From Tretioscincus oriximinensis (lineage: Eukaryota > Chordata > Lepidosauria > Squamata > Gymnophthalmidae), in the NCBI GenBank assembly GCA_022410635.1, contig JAJVDF010000301.1:629848-693847 (forward strand): a stretch of DNA of 64,000 nt, given 5' to 3'. A program made the translations under genes and the position numbers. Under the pieces are notes generated by a model, which saw only the letters and a program-made list of their open reading frames with translations, ran no database searches and was not told the DNA's origin. Below, in pieces: positions 23,223 through 36,079 of the stretch (position 1 is its first letter; each line of letters starts with the position of its first letter).

Positions 23223-25020
23223 CCTTGTTTAAAAATCAGCAGCTTTATAAACCTGCGATTAGCCCTGATCACACATTTGCTTTTAAACCTTTTTCAATCC
23301 TGAAGAAAGTGCTTAATCTCTTTTTCCTTCTGTACCAGTTGGCAATTTAATCACAGGAGATGCCAGGAGCAGTGAAGGGGGTGTGGGAGGAAACGTTTCC
23401 CACTTTACAAGTTCTCAATTAAAAAGCAATAATCTGGGAACAAAGTAGCTCATAACATTGGTAATTAACTGTACTAAATATTTATAGGAGGGTGTTTCAG
23501 TTACACACGGGCAAGTGGTCTTTGTGACATTCTCTTTGTATGTGTGTGTGCATGTGTACCAAGTTTCAACTTAAATCAAGGGAAAGATGGCTCACAAGAT
23601 TTTGATCCAAGCAGAAAGGTAGTAAGTCTATGTGAAGTATATTGACTTTAGTCCACTCAGCATTTCTGAATGCTTTACATTCTAATCATTCTATGAGGCA
23701 TCTGTCACTGGCAGGCAGCCTGGCTTATCTGGCCGATAACAAATGTCAACTGATGGCTGTTGAACTCATTCTGAATGCACCAGGAGCACTAGTATTCTTT
23801 ATTTATTATTATTAATATTATTGTTGCTGTTGTTGTTGTTAAAGACTTTAAGCAGAGCTGACATGTCAATGAATATTTTCTACCACTTGTACTGCAAGAA
23901 AGGAACCATAGAAAATTGATGCAAAATAAAACTATATGGGAAGGGGAAATCAAGCAAAGAAGGGATGAGATTGAGGCACCATCCATAAGGCGTTTGAAGC
24001 GGTACATGATTCTAGCCTATCCCCATGTGCTCTCTTGTCCATGAATTGCTGCAAACCGATTTGAGGGAACTTAACTCGAAGCCTAGAGAAAGAAGTGTGA
24101 TTAGGATTTTTTTATTTTGATGGTTGTCCTTGGCCTCTAGAAAGCTTCACCATGACGAACAGACTATTATGCTTTATGTATGAGTTTTTAAACCAACAGC
24201 AGTCATCCATCAAGGCAAATTTCATCTCATCTAATGTGTCAAGCGGTGAACTGTGAGTTAGCACTGAAGAGAATGCAATGTGCATAATTCTGTGCAGATA
24301 CAAATATGTACAGATAATCATCTGTACAATCAAGGTTACCAACTTTTTGTTCTGCTGTCCTAAATGGTGTCCTGAGCTATAGTCATGTAGATTTGCCCAT
24401 CATTGTTAATTTTCCTCTTGTAGGCCCATATAGAAACTGCACTTTATGCCAATTGGCTAAAAACCGAAGGGCAGTTCATAGTAGTCCATAACTGTTGAGA
24501 TGAGAGCCTAGACTCTTACATGATGTGTGCTCAGGACGTATCCCAATAGCAAAGCTGAAAGACCACACCACTTTACTATTCTTTGCTGCCTTTCACCCAT
24601 GGTAGAAAAATCATCTACAACTAGGTAGAGAGACCTTGACTCTCTTGATGATGTAGACCACTGGACCATCTTATACAGGTGACACCCCTTGTATAAATAA
24701 ACTTGGAGAAATAAGCTGAAGAGAAATAGATGTTCTTAGAGTATGTTAATTTCCGTTCTGTCAGGGCTGCTTTAAGTCACAGAACCTTAAGTATATAAAG
24801 AACTAAAACAAACTTTATAGGGAGTTTGGACTTCCACGAGGTGCAATGCAACAACATTTGAAAGACATGTTTCTTGGAGCAGACTTCCAAGAACATGTTA
24901 ACATATTCATTAGTGAAAGAAGATTCCAGTTCAAAAAGAAGCTCTTTGGAGCACATCCACTCCATAGTCAGCTATAGAAAGCAACAAAAAGACTACAGTT
25001 TTGAAGAAAAAGGATTGATA
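23223..25020. other. Unassigned non-coding DNA
   Basis: No gene is recognised. An imperfect TTA/TTG trinucleotide run lies at about 23795-23840. Confidence 0.5.
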
Positions 25021-25022
25021 TT

Positions 25023-25210
25023 TTATTTATTTGTACTTCTACCCTGCCCTATACCNGAAGGTCTCAGAGCGGCCAACCAAAGGTGGCACACATAGCTTTT
25101 GCTGCTTTCTCCCCAAGAGACACCCTGTGAAGTAGGACAGGCTGAGAGATTTCTAAAGATCTGTGATTGGTCCAAGATCACCCAGCTGGCTTCAAGAAGG
25201 CATCAACTGG
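25023..25210 (-). mobile_element. tRNA-derived SINE with L2-like tail
   Basis: Read on the minus strand, this has the SINE body (AGCCAGCTGGGTGATCTTGG, then CTCAGCCTGTCCTACTTCAC), then GAGACCTTC-GGTATAGGGC and a final AAATAAATAAA. The last about 55 bp match the 3' end of the L2-like LINE at 43021-43085, as expected if the SINE is copied by that LINE's enzyme. The tRNA-like head is cut away or unrecognisable beyond 25210. Confidence 0.65.
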
Positions 25211-25290
25211 TCAAAGTGTCAAGAATGAAGTAGGCTTACAATTACACTAATTCACTGCTATGTTGGAGAGGTGAAAGGANATGTGGTGAC

Positions 25291-25321
25291 CTTTTCGTAT
25301 CTAGTTCCTAGATACGAAAAG
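25291..25321. repeat. Perfect hairpin, 14-bp arms and 3-nt loop
   Basis: CTTTTCGTATCTAG (25291-25304) and CTAGATACGAAAAG (25308-25321) are exact reverse complements around TTC. No terminator role is expected in this eukaryotic context. Confidence 0.9.
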
Positions 25322-26430
25322 AGAAACTAGCTTATTTGGAGTCTTTTACTCTGGATGTGTTTGTCTGGTAAACTCTACGCACCTGCTAGTTTTTTCATTC
25401 ATTCTTCATTTATCTTAACACATTATTTTCAATTTAAAATATGTTAACAGCATTGTTGATATTTTTGCCTTACTGTTTAATCTGTCTCACCCAATTCATT
25501 TAGCATTCTGATTATGAGTCCAAAAACACATATTTAAAAGATTTGTGTTAAATATGGGAATTCTGACATACATGATCAGCTTCAAAAAATCATAACAAAT
25601 TTAACTTTCATAGATTGCTATCTGGGATATCTTTTAAGTTAATATCTTGCTTTGTTTTCATTTGCTGTNTTTATTATCATTCACTCATATACATTTCTTG
25701 ATTATTTTTTCAGGAGTGTCCATTTTGCTTTCATGTATTTTTAATGCATTCTTGTCTAATGCATTCACTTTTACAAATCATTTCATTCTAATATATTTTA
25801 CNAACTATTTCAATAACATTACAAAAGAATTCCTGCTCTCTCTCACTTTCTTTCTCTCTCTCTGTGTGTGTGTGCATTTGTTTCAGTTAAGGAACTGCTA
25901 AATAAATTCAAAAAAATGCTATTTTGAACAAAACCAGCAACTCAGTTTAGAATGTCTTTATTTAAAATGTAAGATTATTATGTGTGTTATTACTACTTCA
26001 AAATAATCTTTTATTTACCCAGTACATTTTTTTAAAAAAACCCAGTTTTCTGTACTTCATTTGTTCACTTTTAAAAGGATTGTTTGCAGCACCCTCATTC
26101 AAGTTGGTGAAATCTGAGAAAAATAGATACGCATGATTCATGACTGTTATGATTATAGAATCAAATGCTTATTGATATAATATTGTAGTTCAAATTGGTC
26201 TTAAACCCTTCTTTCCCAGGAATCCTGATTTTGGTGAGTGGAAAACCATTACAATACAAAATTTGCAGTTCCTTGAGCTCAAGGCTATAAAAGCGTGGTA
26301 CTTTAAAATGCATTTTTAATATTGTATAGAAAACAATGTACATCCAGTAATTATCTTCCACATCATTTCAAGAAATTTCAGCCCAACTAGCTGTTCAAAA
26401 GTGAACAATCACAAGTAGATGAATAGGTAC
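25322..26430. other. Unassigned non-coding DNA
   Basis: Very AT-rich, with no gene recognised. A CT repeat followed by a GT repeat lies at about 25838-25875. Confidence 0.5.
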
Positions 26431-26464
26431 TATCCTCTCAATGTGATGGGGAAAATAGAATGTA

Positions 26465-26524
26465 AGTCTTTGGTTCCAAATAGCTTGTAAAGCACTTTGA
26501 GTCCCTTTGGGTATAAAAATCCAA
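26465..26524 (-). repeat. Degenerate SINE/LINE-tail repeat
   Basis: On the minus strand the text runs TTTATACCCAAAGGGACTCA and then AAGTGCTTTACAAGCT. It parallels 6850-6895 and is likewise joined to a trinucleotide repeat. The family is not assigned. Confidence 0.4.
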
Positions 26525-26586
26525 TTCTTCTTCTTCTACTTCTTCTTCTCCTTCTCCTCCTCCTCTTCCTCCTCCACCGCTACCAC
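26525..26586. repeat. (TTC)n / (CTC)n pyrimidine microsatellite
   Basis: Runs of TTC grade into CTC and TCC units. The glycine- and glutamate-rich stretch in the minus-strand ORF here is a by-product. Confidence 0.9.
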
Positions 26587-26589
26587 CTT

Positions 26590-27940
26590 CTTCACAGGTA
26601 TTCAAAATGCAATGAAGTGTACACAGTTTGGAAATATGTGATACAATCTGCCACAGAATGTGATCTGTTATGAACATTTTTGCTTCATCCCAGCAAATAG
26701 CATATAGCATGCTGTGATGCTCATTTTCAAATGTGATGCAATCTATTTCCTGTTCTCCTAGCATTGTGAGATTATTTTCTGAAACCTTCATGATTTGTCT
26801 TAATTATTATTCTGTTTTCCCTTCCTCTATGAAAGGCTCTTTGATAAACAATAGCTTGCTGTGATGATTTCCAAGGAGTATGTGATGTATTCCTGTCAAC
26901 CATTGTAAGACACTCCTAGATTGTCTAACCTTAATGGATAAAATATACATTATCACATGCAGTGTACTTCATAAACATCAACTTTGCTAACAAGTTTAGT
27001 TTCCACATGAGGCAGTTCAAATTCTCTGATTATTTTTCTGTTAGACAAAATGAAGTTAGTAAGATACTGAAAAATCTTTACAAAGCAGGGATGGCCTCTT
27101 CCATTAAGCATATCATTCAATATGGCTGGTTAAAAAAACTAGGAAATGTCAGTCTTGAATATTTTTCCTATAATATACTTTCCTTTGTACCTGCTTCCAA
27201 GATTTAAAAGTGAACTTGTGTTTTTAACTTCTCTCCCTACTTCCTTTCTTTATATGCTGCTTTCTAAAAAAAAAAGTTCAAAAAATAAAGTCAGAAAATG
27301 CTTTGGGGGTATTTTTTTTTTATGTAGTTAAATCTACCTTTAGTATAAGTGACACTTCTGTCACATATGCACTAGTATCTTGCACATGGAGAGTAATGGC
27401 AGGCCGGAGTGTAAATGGCCTATTCAGCAGCAGTCACTTTGTGATCAGGTTTCCTTGTAAAACAACTCTAAAGGATGCATTTGCCCTATATAATCCCCCT
27501 CCATCATGTGCTTAAAAAAAGGTGCTGGTTCAGCTTCATCATATGCGTAATTTATAAGTCGCTCAAGTGATTCCTCAAAAATGCATGAAAGCAATTCAGC
27601 AGTGCCTTGGAGACAGTATTGCTTGCTGTATTACTCGCTGCATATATCTGCATGATTTTTTTGGTGCTAATTCAAATTTAATGCATTGATAATTCCTCTT
27701 TTACAGAAGTCATCTAGCAGTAATAGAAAGGTTACAAGGCAATATCCCAGTTCCAATAACACTTTTAAAGCAATATAATAAACCAGGAGGCAAGAGCATA
27801 ATGGGCAGAATTAGAATACTCTGAACAGAATTTTTCTACAGAACATATGTTGATGGTAAAGCAAAGAGTGGCAATGTTCTTCAGTCAAAGTTATCACTCT
27901 GCTTAAAATTGTGTGCTGCTCACTGGGCTAACACCTTCAT
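26590..27940. other. Unassigned non-coding DNA
   Basis: AT-rich sequence with no recognisable gene or repeat. Confidence 0.5.
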
Positions 27941-27954
27941 TAACTACCTATCAA

Positions 27955-28375
27955 CACCTTTCCTGCTCTGTCACAGAAAGCTCGGTTCCCATGAGTTGGT
28001 AGGAGTAATTGGGGTTCTTTGCCCCAATGTGCATGACTTTGTACTTGCTTAAATTGAAGTGCATTTGCCACTTTGATGCCCACACACTCAATTTCAATAG
28101 ATCACTCTGGAGCTCTTTGCAATCACTTTCAGTTTTCACTACCTTGAACAGTTTGGTGATGCCAGGGAATTCGGCTACTTCACTATTGACCTCAGCATCC
28201 TGATCATTTATGGATCTATTAAAAAGCAGAAGTCCCAGGACAGACCTCTGGGGTACTCTACTTTTCACCTCCTTTTACCCAGAGAACTGTCCATCACCAC
28301 TACCCCCTGTCTGGATCAGCCAGTTTCTAATCCAGGACATTTCTCATCAAAAGCCTTCTGAAAACTTAAGAACAA
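27955..28375 (-). pseudogene. CR1-group LINE reverse transcriptase fragment, old subfamily
   Basis: The 105-codon minus-strand ORF 27951-28268 begins RVPQRSVLGLLLFNRSINDQD, a decayed [13 protein letters not shown] motif B region. It continues with a VKTESDCKELQSDLLKLSVW block and KYKVMHIGAKNPNYSY, the typical downstream RT segment of CR1-like LINEs. Motif C (FADD) is replaced by unrelated residues. Upstream, at about 28340-28375, an SFQKAFDE segment in another frame marks motif A. The wording differs from the young CR1 copies at 52.7-54.4 and 62-64 kb, so this is another, older subfamily. Both ends of the element are lost. Confidence 0.75.
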
Positions 28376-28379
28376 CCCC

Positions 28380-30410
28380 TCCCCCCCGCTCTTCCTACCT
28401 TTGCTGCTGTTTCCGCTGTTTTGCTATTTGGCAGCCATTTCTTGCTCCCATTTATTCCCTGCCCTCTGTCCTACCTTTAATAAGAATGGCACTTTCTCTT
28501 CTGCCAGGACTGTATTCATAAATGTATTCATTATGTATTCATAATGGGACTGAAAGTGGCATTAAAAATGAGGTGATACCTGACTGAGACAGGTGGTTTG
28601 GTAACTCTAGTGATATAGATTTGTTTTTAAAAGTGCCAGAATCTAGGGGTCCATTTTCAATTGCCTGAACTGGACTATGTAAGATGAGGTGAGATGGTCC
28701 CTCTGAACTGCATCTGACGAGTATGTAAAAGAAACAGCAGTATGTAAAAGAAAAAGAGCCAGATGTTGGCCACATAGCATACTGTCCTGTGATGTCAATA
28801 AATGGGGAAATACCAGTATTGTAAGCAAAATCCAGTGATCAGGGAAGTTATTGTTCATTCATAATCAAAATAAGAAGATTTAGACAGTTTATTTTTGAGA
28901 GATTCTATTTCTTTTGGGGCTGGTTGTTTATTTTATTTACTTTGGTGGATCAAAATGTTTTGAAAGATAAAAACAATAAGCTACTTGACCTGTTTTTTTT
29001 AAAAAATTGCAGTTTGCCCTGAAGATGCCTTACCTCTGGGTCCTTTCCAAATCTGATATTAATTGCATGCCAGGCACTGAGTGTTAGTGGGGAAAGAGAC
29101 ATTTTTGTTGAGTGACTTGTGAATGTCAAGGATGACTTGTTACCTTCAGCAGGTTTAAAAAGAAAGCTAATATGATTTCTTATAGTAAAACCTTCTGTGA
29201 CAGCTTCTCCATAGAGTCAATTACATTGCTATGTCCTTTCCAGCAGACTTATTTTTCCACGTTCACAGGGAACAGAGAACTTGATGAACAAATATCTCAA
29301 CAGTGATCAAAACCTGATTTCTTCTTCCTCTAAACTATTTCTCTCTCTCTCGTTTAAAAAAAGATCATAGTGGGAGGAAAATGTTACCACTCAAGAGTGA
29401 GAAGCTGTTCGGTTTATGGCACTATTTCATTTTTNAAAAAAACTAGAGTTCTGAAACCCATGAACCATCTAATGTAACTAAGATGCACAGATAGGCTGAT
29501 AGTGCTGAGGGTGCTTCTGGACAATCAGGATAAAAATATTCATGTCGTTTTTTAAAAAATGTTTCAAAATGAATGGAGAAACACATAAAAGTTGTGTTAG
29601 CCTTCCTTGGAACTGAAATGTACATGAAAGAAAAAGGGACTCTGGCCATGTCCGCAAGGCCAGGGAAAAGGAAGAGAAATTTGTGGTCTGTAACTGACTG
29701 CAGTTTTTGCTAGGAAAAAGGGGGACATACCTGAACCTGAAGTAGGGAGTTGGCGCACGGTGACGAGAAGAAAAAAGAAGAAATCTTGGACCTCTGTGCT
29801 TCTGCAGCCCTGTTGACTGTCATCTTTTCATGCTTCTCATCTCATTGCAAGGGACAACAGATGACAGGGATGCAGGAACTTTACAGTGGAGGTCACTAGT
29901 CTTTGCTATGCAGATCTCCATTGTAAAAGTTTTCTGCAGCCCTGACAGTTGTCCTCCTTCACGATGAGACAAACAGCGTAAGAAGATGCCAGCCAACAGG
30001 GAAAAGATCTGCAGTAAGAGATTCCTCTCCTATTGCAGATCTTCTCTGGTGCATAGTGAAGGCTAGAGAAGCCTCCATTAAGACATGTGGCCTGTTTCTA
30101 ATTTCCTTGCTAAATGAAACTATGCAAACAATTGACAAATGCTTTTAGTGGATATGGAACATGTGGGAAACCAACATTGCAGTAAAAAAAATTGTAGAAG
30201 AGATTACCAGCTAAATACAGAATCATCTGTGGCAATTACCATAAATACCTGCAGTGCTTTGGGACATTGCTGCATTGAGAGCACTGTGCTGATGTCTTTC
30301 CTGACATCTACAACTCCCTAGAGGCCAAGCAATTGTTAAGATCTGTAATTTCATCCATCACTAATATCTTGCATTGGAAGGAACCAGAATTATAGAGCCT
30401 AAGGCTGGAA
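28380..30410. other. Unassigned non-coding DNA
   Basis: No gene or repeat family is recognised. Short duplications such as CAGTATGTAAAAGAAA-type strings (28724-28752) and ATGTATTCAT repeats (28520-28545) are the only structure seen. Confidence 0.5.
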
Positions 30411-30414
30411 GCAT

Positions 30415-30564
<150 letters not shown>

Positions 30565-33400
30565 TAGAAGTGATGCTACAATTGCAGAGCAAATTTGCTG
30601 ATAGGTCATATTACATAGGCTGGAAAATTTAAACCAAGTCAAAGGATTTCCCCTGAATCAAAACAAGAAAAAGTAAAGATTCCAGATAACTGCTGCAACC
30701 AATGAATGTTAAGTGACATAGAAATATAAACTAAATAATTATTATAGGCTTCTGCTTGTTTCCTTGGAACTGCTTTGTAAAATAGACCAATCAGTTCACC
30801 TCAGGTGAAATAAAACTCCATGTTGGCTTTAAAAATAAAAATAAAATGCTTTTGAACAAGCCTCTCTAGAGGACGATAGAAGTACTAGACTATTTGCAGA
30901 AATGAACTGTGGGAGGAAAAGAAATTACCCTTCCCTTAGCTGATATTTGTTCTGTATCTGCAATTTGGTTATAGCAGACATGCCTGTCTGTTTGCATTAA
31001 CAGGACTTAACTGCATATGTCTATGGTAGGAGGGCCAAGAGAATTTAGGCAGAACTGTAAAGGGAAACTTTGAAATTGGGTGTTGTGGAAGAATACTTAA
31101 GGCATTAGGAATATTTATACATAATTTCTCTCTCTCTAGTGACAGTTACTGGGGACCTGTTTATTGACCTTGGACCTCTGTAGAATTTAAATACCTATAA
31201 TTTTTGTTCCTAAACTATAATGACAAAATAAAGGCAATTTCAATGTGTAATTTATTTAGAAATATATACTAAAACATAAATGGGTTTGAAAAGGAATATT
31301 AACTAGTACAAATATAATATTTTGTTGAGAATATTCCATAGTTGTCAAAGTTGCAGCCAAGAGTTTATGACTATCCAATTATTTAGAAATTTATATAAAC
31401 TACACCAGTTGGACTGGTTTCTATTCTTCATTAAAAATGCACATCTTGCCATATATCGTTATGCTGCACTTAGTAGAAATGGTTTAGTGCTTACTGAAGC
31501 TCCCAGAATACAGTATTTAATATTTTTCGAGTGTAACTGCCTACTTCAAACCACAGAGAGCTGTTATTAACCCTTTCAAATATTGCTAATAACATCCCTC
31601 TCCATATCACACGGGATCTTTCGGAAAATATAGAATGGGCTAATATCTATGGGCCATGCTGGAGCACAGTACTGGTAGTTTGCTCCAAGGCCGTCTACAT
31701 TGGACTGCCTATTTGAAGTCAGTATGTAGCCTTTAAAAGACAGGAACTTTTGTTATTGTTCTTTGCTGCTGTGGAAGCCTATTCCAGATTCACAATATCT
31801 TCCACCAACACATCTAGTGATGATTCCTAAAATGTCATTCATGTATTCATATAAACATTACATATTCTTCTTCTTTGCAAGGGAATTCTGTCTGAACATC
31901 CTTACAGATTCTGATCCCAGCAGGACCAGTATAGAGTATCTCTTTTGTATTGCATTCTGTGTTCTATGTGGTCAAAATATGCTAAGGGATAGGGATTTAC
32001 CATATTCAATAATAGGTATGAAATGAGCCTATGCATCTCCTACTGCAGATGCACTACAATTTCCATCAGAAGTTTGTACTAGGTGACTCGTTCAAAACCT
32101 AGAAAGTCATTGTCAGGTATACCTGTTATAAAGTTATACAGATGAGTATACATAGGTTATCCTAGGAAACTTCATTGCACATAGTAAGGACTGACAATTG
32201 ATCTAGTCCTCTGGAATTCCCTGGGTTTTTGGAGGGAATACTAGGGGTTGTACATTTTGTATATCTCTTGCATTTAGTTGGATGCTTTTTGGTGGGCATA
32301 CTAGGTTGCAATGATTGTTGTACAGTGTAAAAAATGGCACCTTTCAGGACTCTGGCCCCTGCAGATCAGACTAAGGTTCCTTTCAGAGCTGGATTAACAC
32401 TGCTGAGCTGAAATCCTTTGTGTCAGAGTCACTGTACAGGTCTCACAGTCATAGATGTGGCATCTTAGTATAAAGAGGTTGTGGTTGGTGATTGTAATCT
32501 GTGTTTGCAGTGTATATAGGCTTGAGTTGAGAAATTCTAAAGGGTGCTGTATGGCAGTTATTTACAAATACAATTAATTCTTTTTTAATTAATTAATTTT
32601 CAGACATTTACACTTTATAGAAAATTATACATCAATGATCATCAACTGTCTGTTCTAATACAAGCAACTGACATTGCTATATTGTTGAGCACCCCTGATA
32701 ATATTCTGGGAATGGAGGAAAAAATGTTTTCATAGTCCTGCACTATGCGTAGTGCACAATCCAAGGCAGTCAAAATCTCCTTTAACGTTAGCACTCCAGA
32801 GCAAAGGATAATTGAAACTGTCAATTTATCTTGAGTACATTATATTGTTCTAGTCATCTCGCTTTGAAAATAAATGATACAAATTGTTGCAGGTTCAGAG
32901 AAGGGTAATAATGCCAATCAAAAGATGGAATTTTAGAATGCATTCACATGTTGTGATAAAAAAAAGGCAGTTCAAAAATGCCCTGGAAATGCTAGCATTT
33001 GGCTCTAGTTTGACTCTTACATTCTCATCCCATGTCCAATCCCCCTTTTCTAATCTAGAATCAGGGTTTCCATATCATCAGGCAACTACTGGACACACAT
33101 AGGTTCTGTTGCAAAAGAAACTCCAAACCACAATTTGGCAGGATTGTCAGATAACTGGGTTTTCTCATTTTTAATGCAGATTAGATATGTAATGCGAATT
33201 TTAGGCTGCAGCCTCCCAAATGATTTTGAGATTTTTTTTCTGTTTATGAATCCAGTTGAAATTTGTTTGACTTTGTACAGAAAAAACTTCAAAGGGGCAG
33301 TTACTAGTCTTTATATTGTACCTGAAGCGTCGTCCTCTAGCATGACAGAATGCAGAGTGTAGAATTTTAAGCTATAAACACAGGCAGGGATTGAACATTT
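30565..33400. other. Unassigned non-coding DNA
   Basis: AT-rich sequence with no gene recognised. ORFs up to 87 codons lack any family signal. Confidence 0.5.
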
Positions 33401-33416
33401 ACAAATTTATTTATTA

Positions 33417-33475
33417 TTCATGCTGAGACCTTCAGGTATAGGGTGAGGTATAAGTATAAATAAATAATAAATACT
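33417..33475 (+). mobile_element. L2-like LINE or SINE 3' tail
   Basis: GAGACCTTCAGGTATAGGGT, then a GTATAAGTATAAATAAATAATAAAT end. This closely matches the terminus at 43021-43085. Only about 60 bp remain, so LINE and SINE origin cannot be separated. Confidence 0.6.
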
Positions 33476-35835
33476 GTCATAAAAATCTGTGGGTGGGTTA
33501 CAATAAAATTGGAATAAAAATATATTTAAAAATAAATAGATAATAGTGTCCAAAAGTCCCCAGTGGGATCAATCATGCTTCACTGTCGCTGGTTGTACTG
33601 AAGCAAAAGCTGGAAAGCCATCATCATTTGAATTGTTCTTCAGAACTGTTCCAAATTTAGAATTATACAAGTCTAAAATTGTTGCATTAGTGTAAAATCT
33701 TATAAGTACAGAAGCTGAAGTGCGAAGTCTTGTATGTATATTTTTTTAAAGCATAACAAACTGATTTTCCCCCTTCATCTTATCAAATATGAAACTATTT
33801 ATTTAAAAAACAAGTAAACCAAGAAGCCAAGTATAGTCATTTCTTGTATTGTGCTATAATTTAGTTCCCATTGTCACTTTAGAAAGCAGAAAAATTGGGA
33901 GTTAGTGGAACCATGGTGTGCAAGGTTAGCAATCTAATAATTTAGATCAATGGTACTATAGATGCAGGGCCTATGGAAACATGGAAAGAGGCTCAAGTTA
34001 TCAAATTTAAAACAGTGGTACTTTCTTAGTCAGTTATGATTTCCCCATATCACATAGAAACAGGTTGGATGCTTCTAAAGGCCATTTGCAGATACCTGAT
34101 TGCAGGTGAAAGTTCTGAGAGCAAAAGTAATTTCTGGGTAAAAATTGAGTCTGAACAACAGACATCCCCCCCACCACCACCACCACCTACTCCCAGCAAT
34201 TATCTTATCTTATCTCAGAGTCTTGTCTCTTTGTCATTTGGAATTTCATAGCATTGCAGGTAGGCCTTTAATCAAGTCTGGGCAGGAAACAATGCATGGG
34301 AAAGTGAGTAGCACCCATAGTCAGGGAAGATGTTGCCCAACTTGAAGAAAACTACAGTTTGCATTGTGGTAAAATAAGGCATTTTTTTAGTGTCTCGGGA
34401 TAGGGTGGTTTTTCTTAAGGAGATTTTTTTTAAAAAAATGTGTTAGATATAAGACAACTGTACAATTTATACAATTGGTTAAGCACTGCATAACATTTCA
34501 TCATTTTTGTATGGAGAGAAGCAATTTATTATTATTGATGACTTTGATTTAAAATGGGTTTGTTGCTTTTGTTTGATGAAACAAGTCAAGGATTACACTA
34601 GAAACAGTAAACATGTTTTAACATTTGAATCCATTAACAATTGCACTCATTCGCTCTTTTATAGGAGCACAAAGCTTTCTCAGTATTGCTTCTGTGAGCT
34701 TCAGTTGGGAAGTGGAATGCACCAAATGGATGACATGATTGAAGTACAGAGCAGCCCAGGAGGAGCTGTGGGGGAGTAATCTAGCATGTTGCATGTGAAA
34801 ATTGCATTATTATCTGAATGTAGATTGGTTTATTTGTCCTGTACACATAACTCCCTTTCCCTTGATAGTCATCGTCACACTCAACTGCACTGATAGCTTG
34901 TTTACTATGTTGCAATGGTATTTGTTCCCTACGTTTATTCAATCTTGGGCATCTGAAAACATTATCATTTGTATTAGTTCCTGTAATCAATGAGCATATG
35001 CTTTTTAATAAACAAACACTTGTGGTTTTATATATTTACTTGGAAATCATATTGTAAACATATTTTTTTAAAAAATATATATTTTGAATGAAGTGATTCT
35101 CAAAATACATTTTCTAAGTAGACAGAACTTTTCAGTATAAGTTGTTCATTTACCACATATTAAGGGCCATAGCTGAGAACTGTAATATTGTGTGCCTTTA
35201 ATCAAAGGTTTCAAAGGGAATAATTCTAATAGAAGAGTGAATTGCAGTGAAAACAGCTAAAACATAATTTAGGCTTAAACTCTTATATCCCACATACAGT
35301 GAAGCCACTTATGACAAATAATCTTTTATAGCAGCGGCCATAGAAAATTATAAAAGAGAAGAACAAAAGGACAAAGAGGAGGAAGTAACATGCTTTAATT
35401 AGTGGAATAGGCTCCTGTCATCAACATGCTGATGTAGATTATGGAAGATGTCACCAACAGCATGTGCATGACAGGCTCTATGAAGGTATCAACCCAGTGA
35501 AGCAGCAGTGAAAGAAGCTAATTCAATGTTGTGTGTTGGAAGAAAATATAAAATAGGTTGCAGGTGTCATTTTGTCTCTTTAGAAATCTATGGTGAAGTC
35601 GCATTTGGAATGTCAAACCGTAGGAAAGACATAATGGATCTTTTTGAAAAAGGTCTCTGGAGGAAGCAACAAGAGTGGTCAAGAGGGTGGAATAACTCCT
35701 TTATGAAATCAGGCTGCAAACTTGGAAGGTGATATTTAAAAACCAATCTGAATGAAGTATACAAGATCACATGACACTAGACTCTTGAGGACAACAGGGG
35801 ATACTCTTTAAAGCTAATGAGTAGGAGAATTAGGA
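33476..35835. other. Unassigned non-coding DNA
   Basis: No gene is recognised. A C-rich CCA run lies at 34165-34187. The last 300 bp may be the degraded upstream part of the LINE fragment that follows. Confidence 0.45.
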
Positions 35836-35839
35836 AGGA

Positions 35840-36076
35840 CAACAGTATTTTTTCTTCATGCAGAGGGTCATTAGTCTATGGAATTTAATTCCAAAAGTGG
35901 TAGTGACAGCCAGCACCAAGAATTGGACAAACTCACCAAGACCAGGCATATCAGTGGCTACTGGAAAGTCTAAGTGCTCTTAGCAGGTTGGAAAGATGGG
36001 CAGGCATACCCAGATGCAGTTGGTGAACTTCTGTGGATTAGGTAGGCTGTGATCCGATTCAGCAAGGCAGCTCCTA
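35840..36076 (+). mobile_element. CR1-group LINE 3' end, old subfamily
   Basis: CATGCAGAGGGTCATTAGTC with TATGGAATTTAATTCC corresponds to the C-terminal coding end. ATATCAGTGGCTACTGGAAA, ACCCAGATGCAGTTGGTGAA and GATCCGATTCAGCAAGGCAG correspond to the 3' UTR of a common sauropsid CR1 subfamily, distinct from the CR1 at 39 and 52.7 kb. It is heavily mutated with frameshifts throughout. Confidence 0.6.
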
Positions 36077-36079
36077 AAT

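Noticed and set aside
22781..23350. ORFs of 81-163 codons over the MITE
   Set aside because: They arise from the 42-bp repeats (a multiple of three) and the inverted ends; no protein family resemblance.
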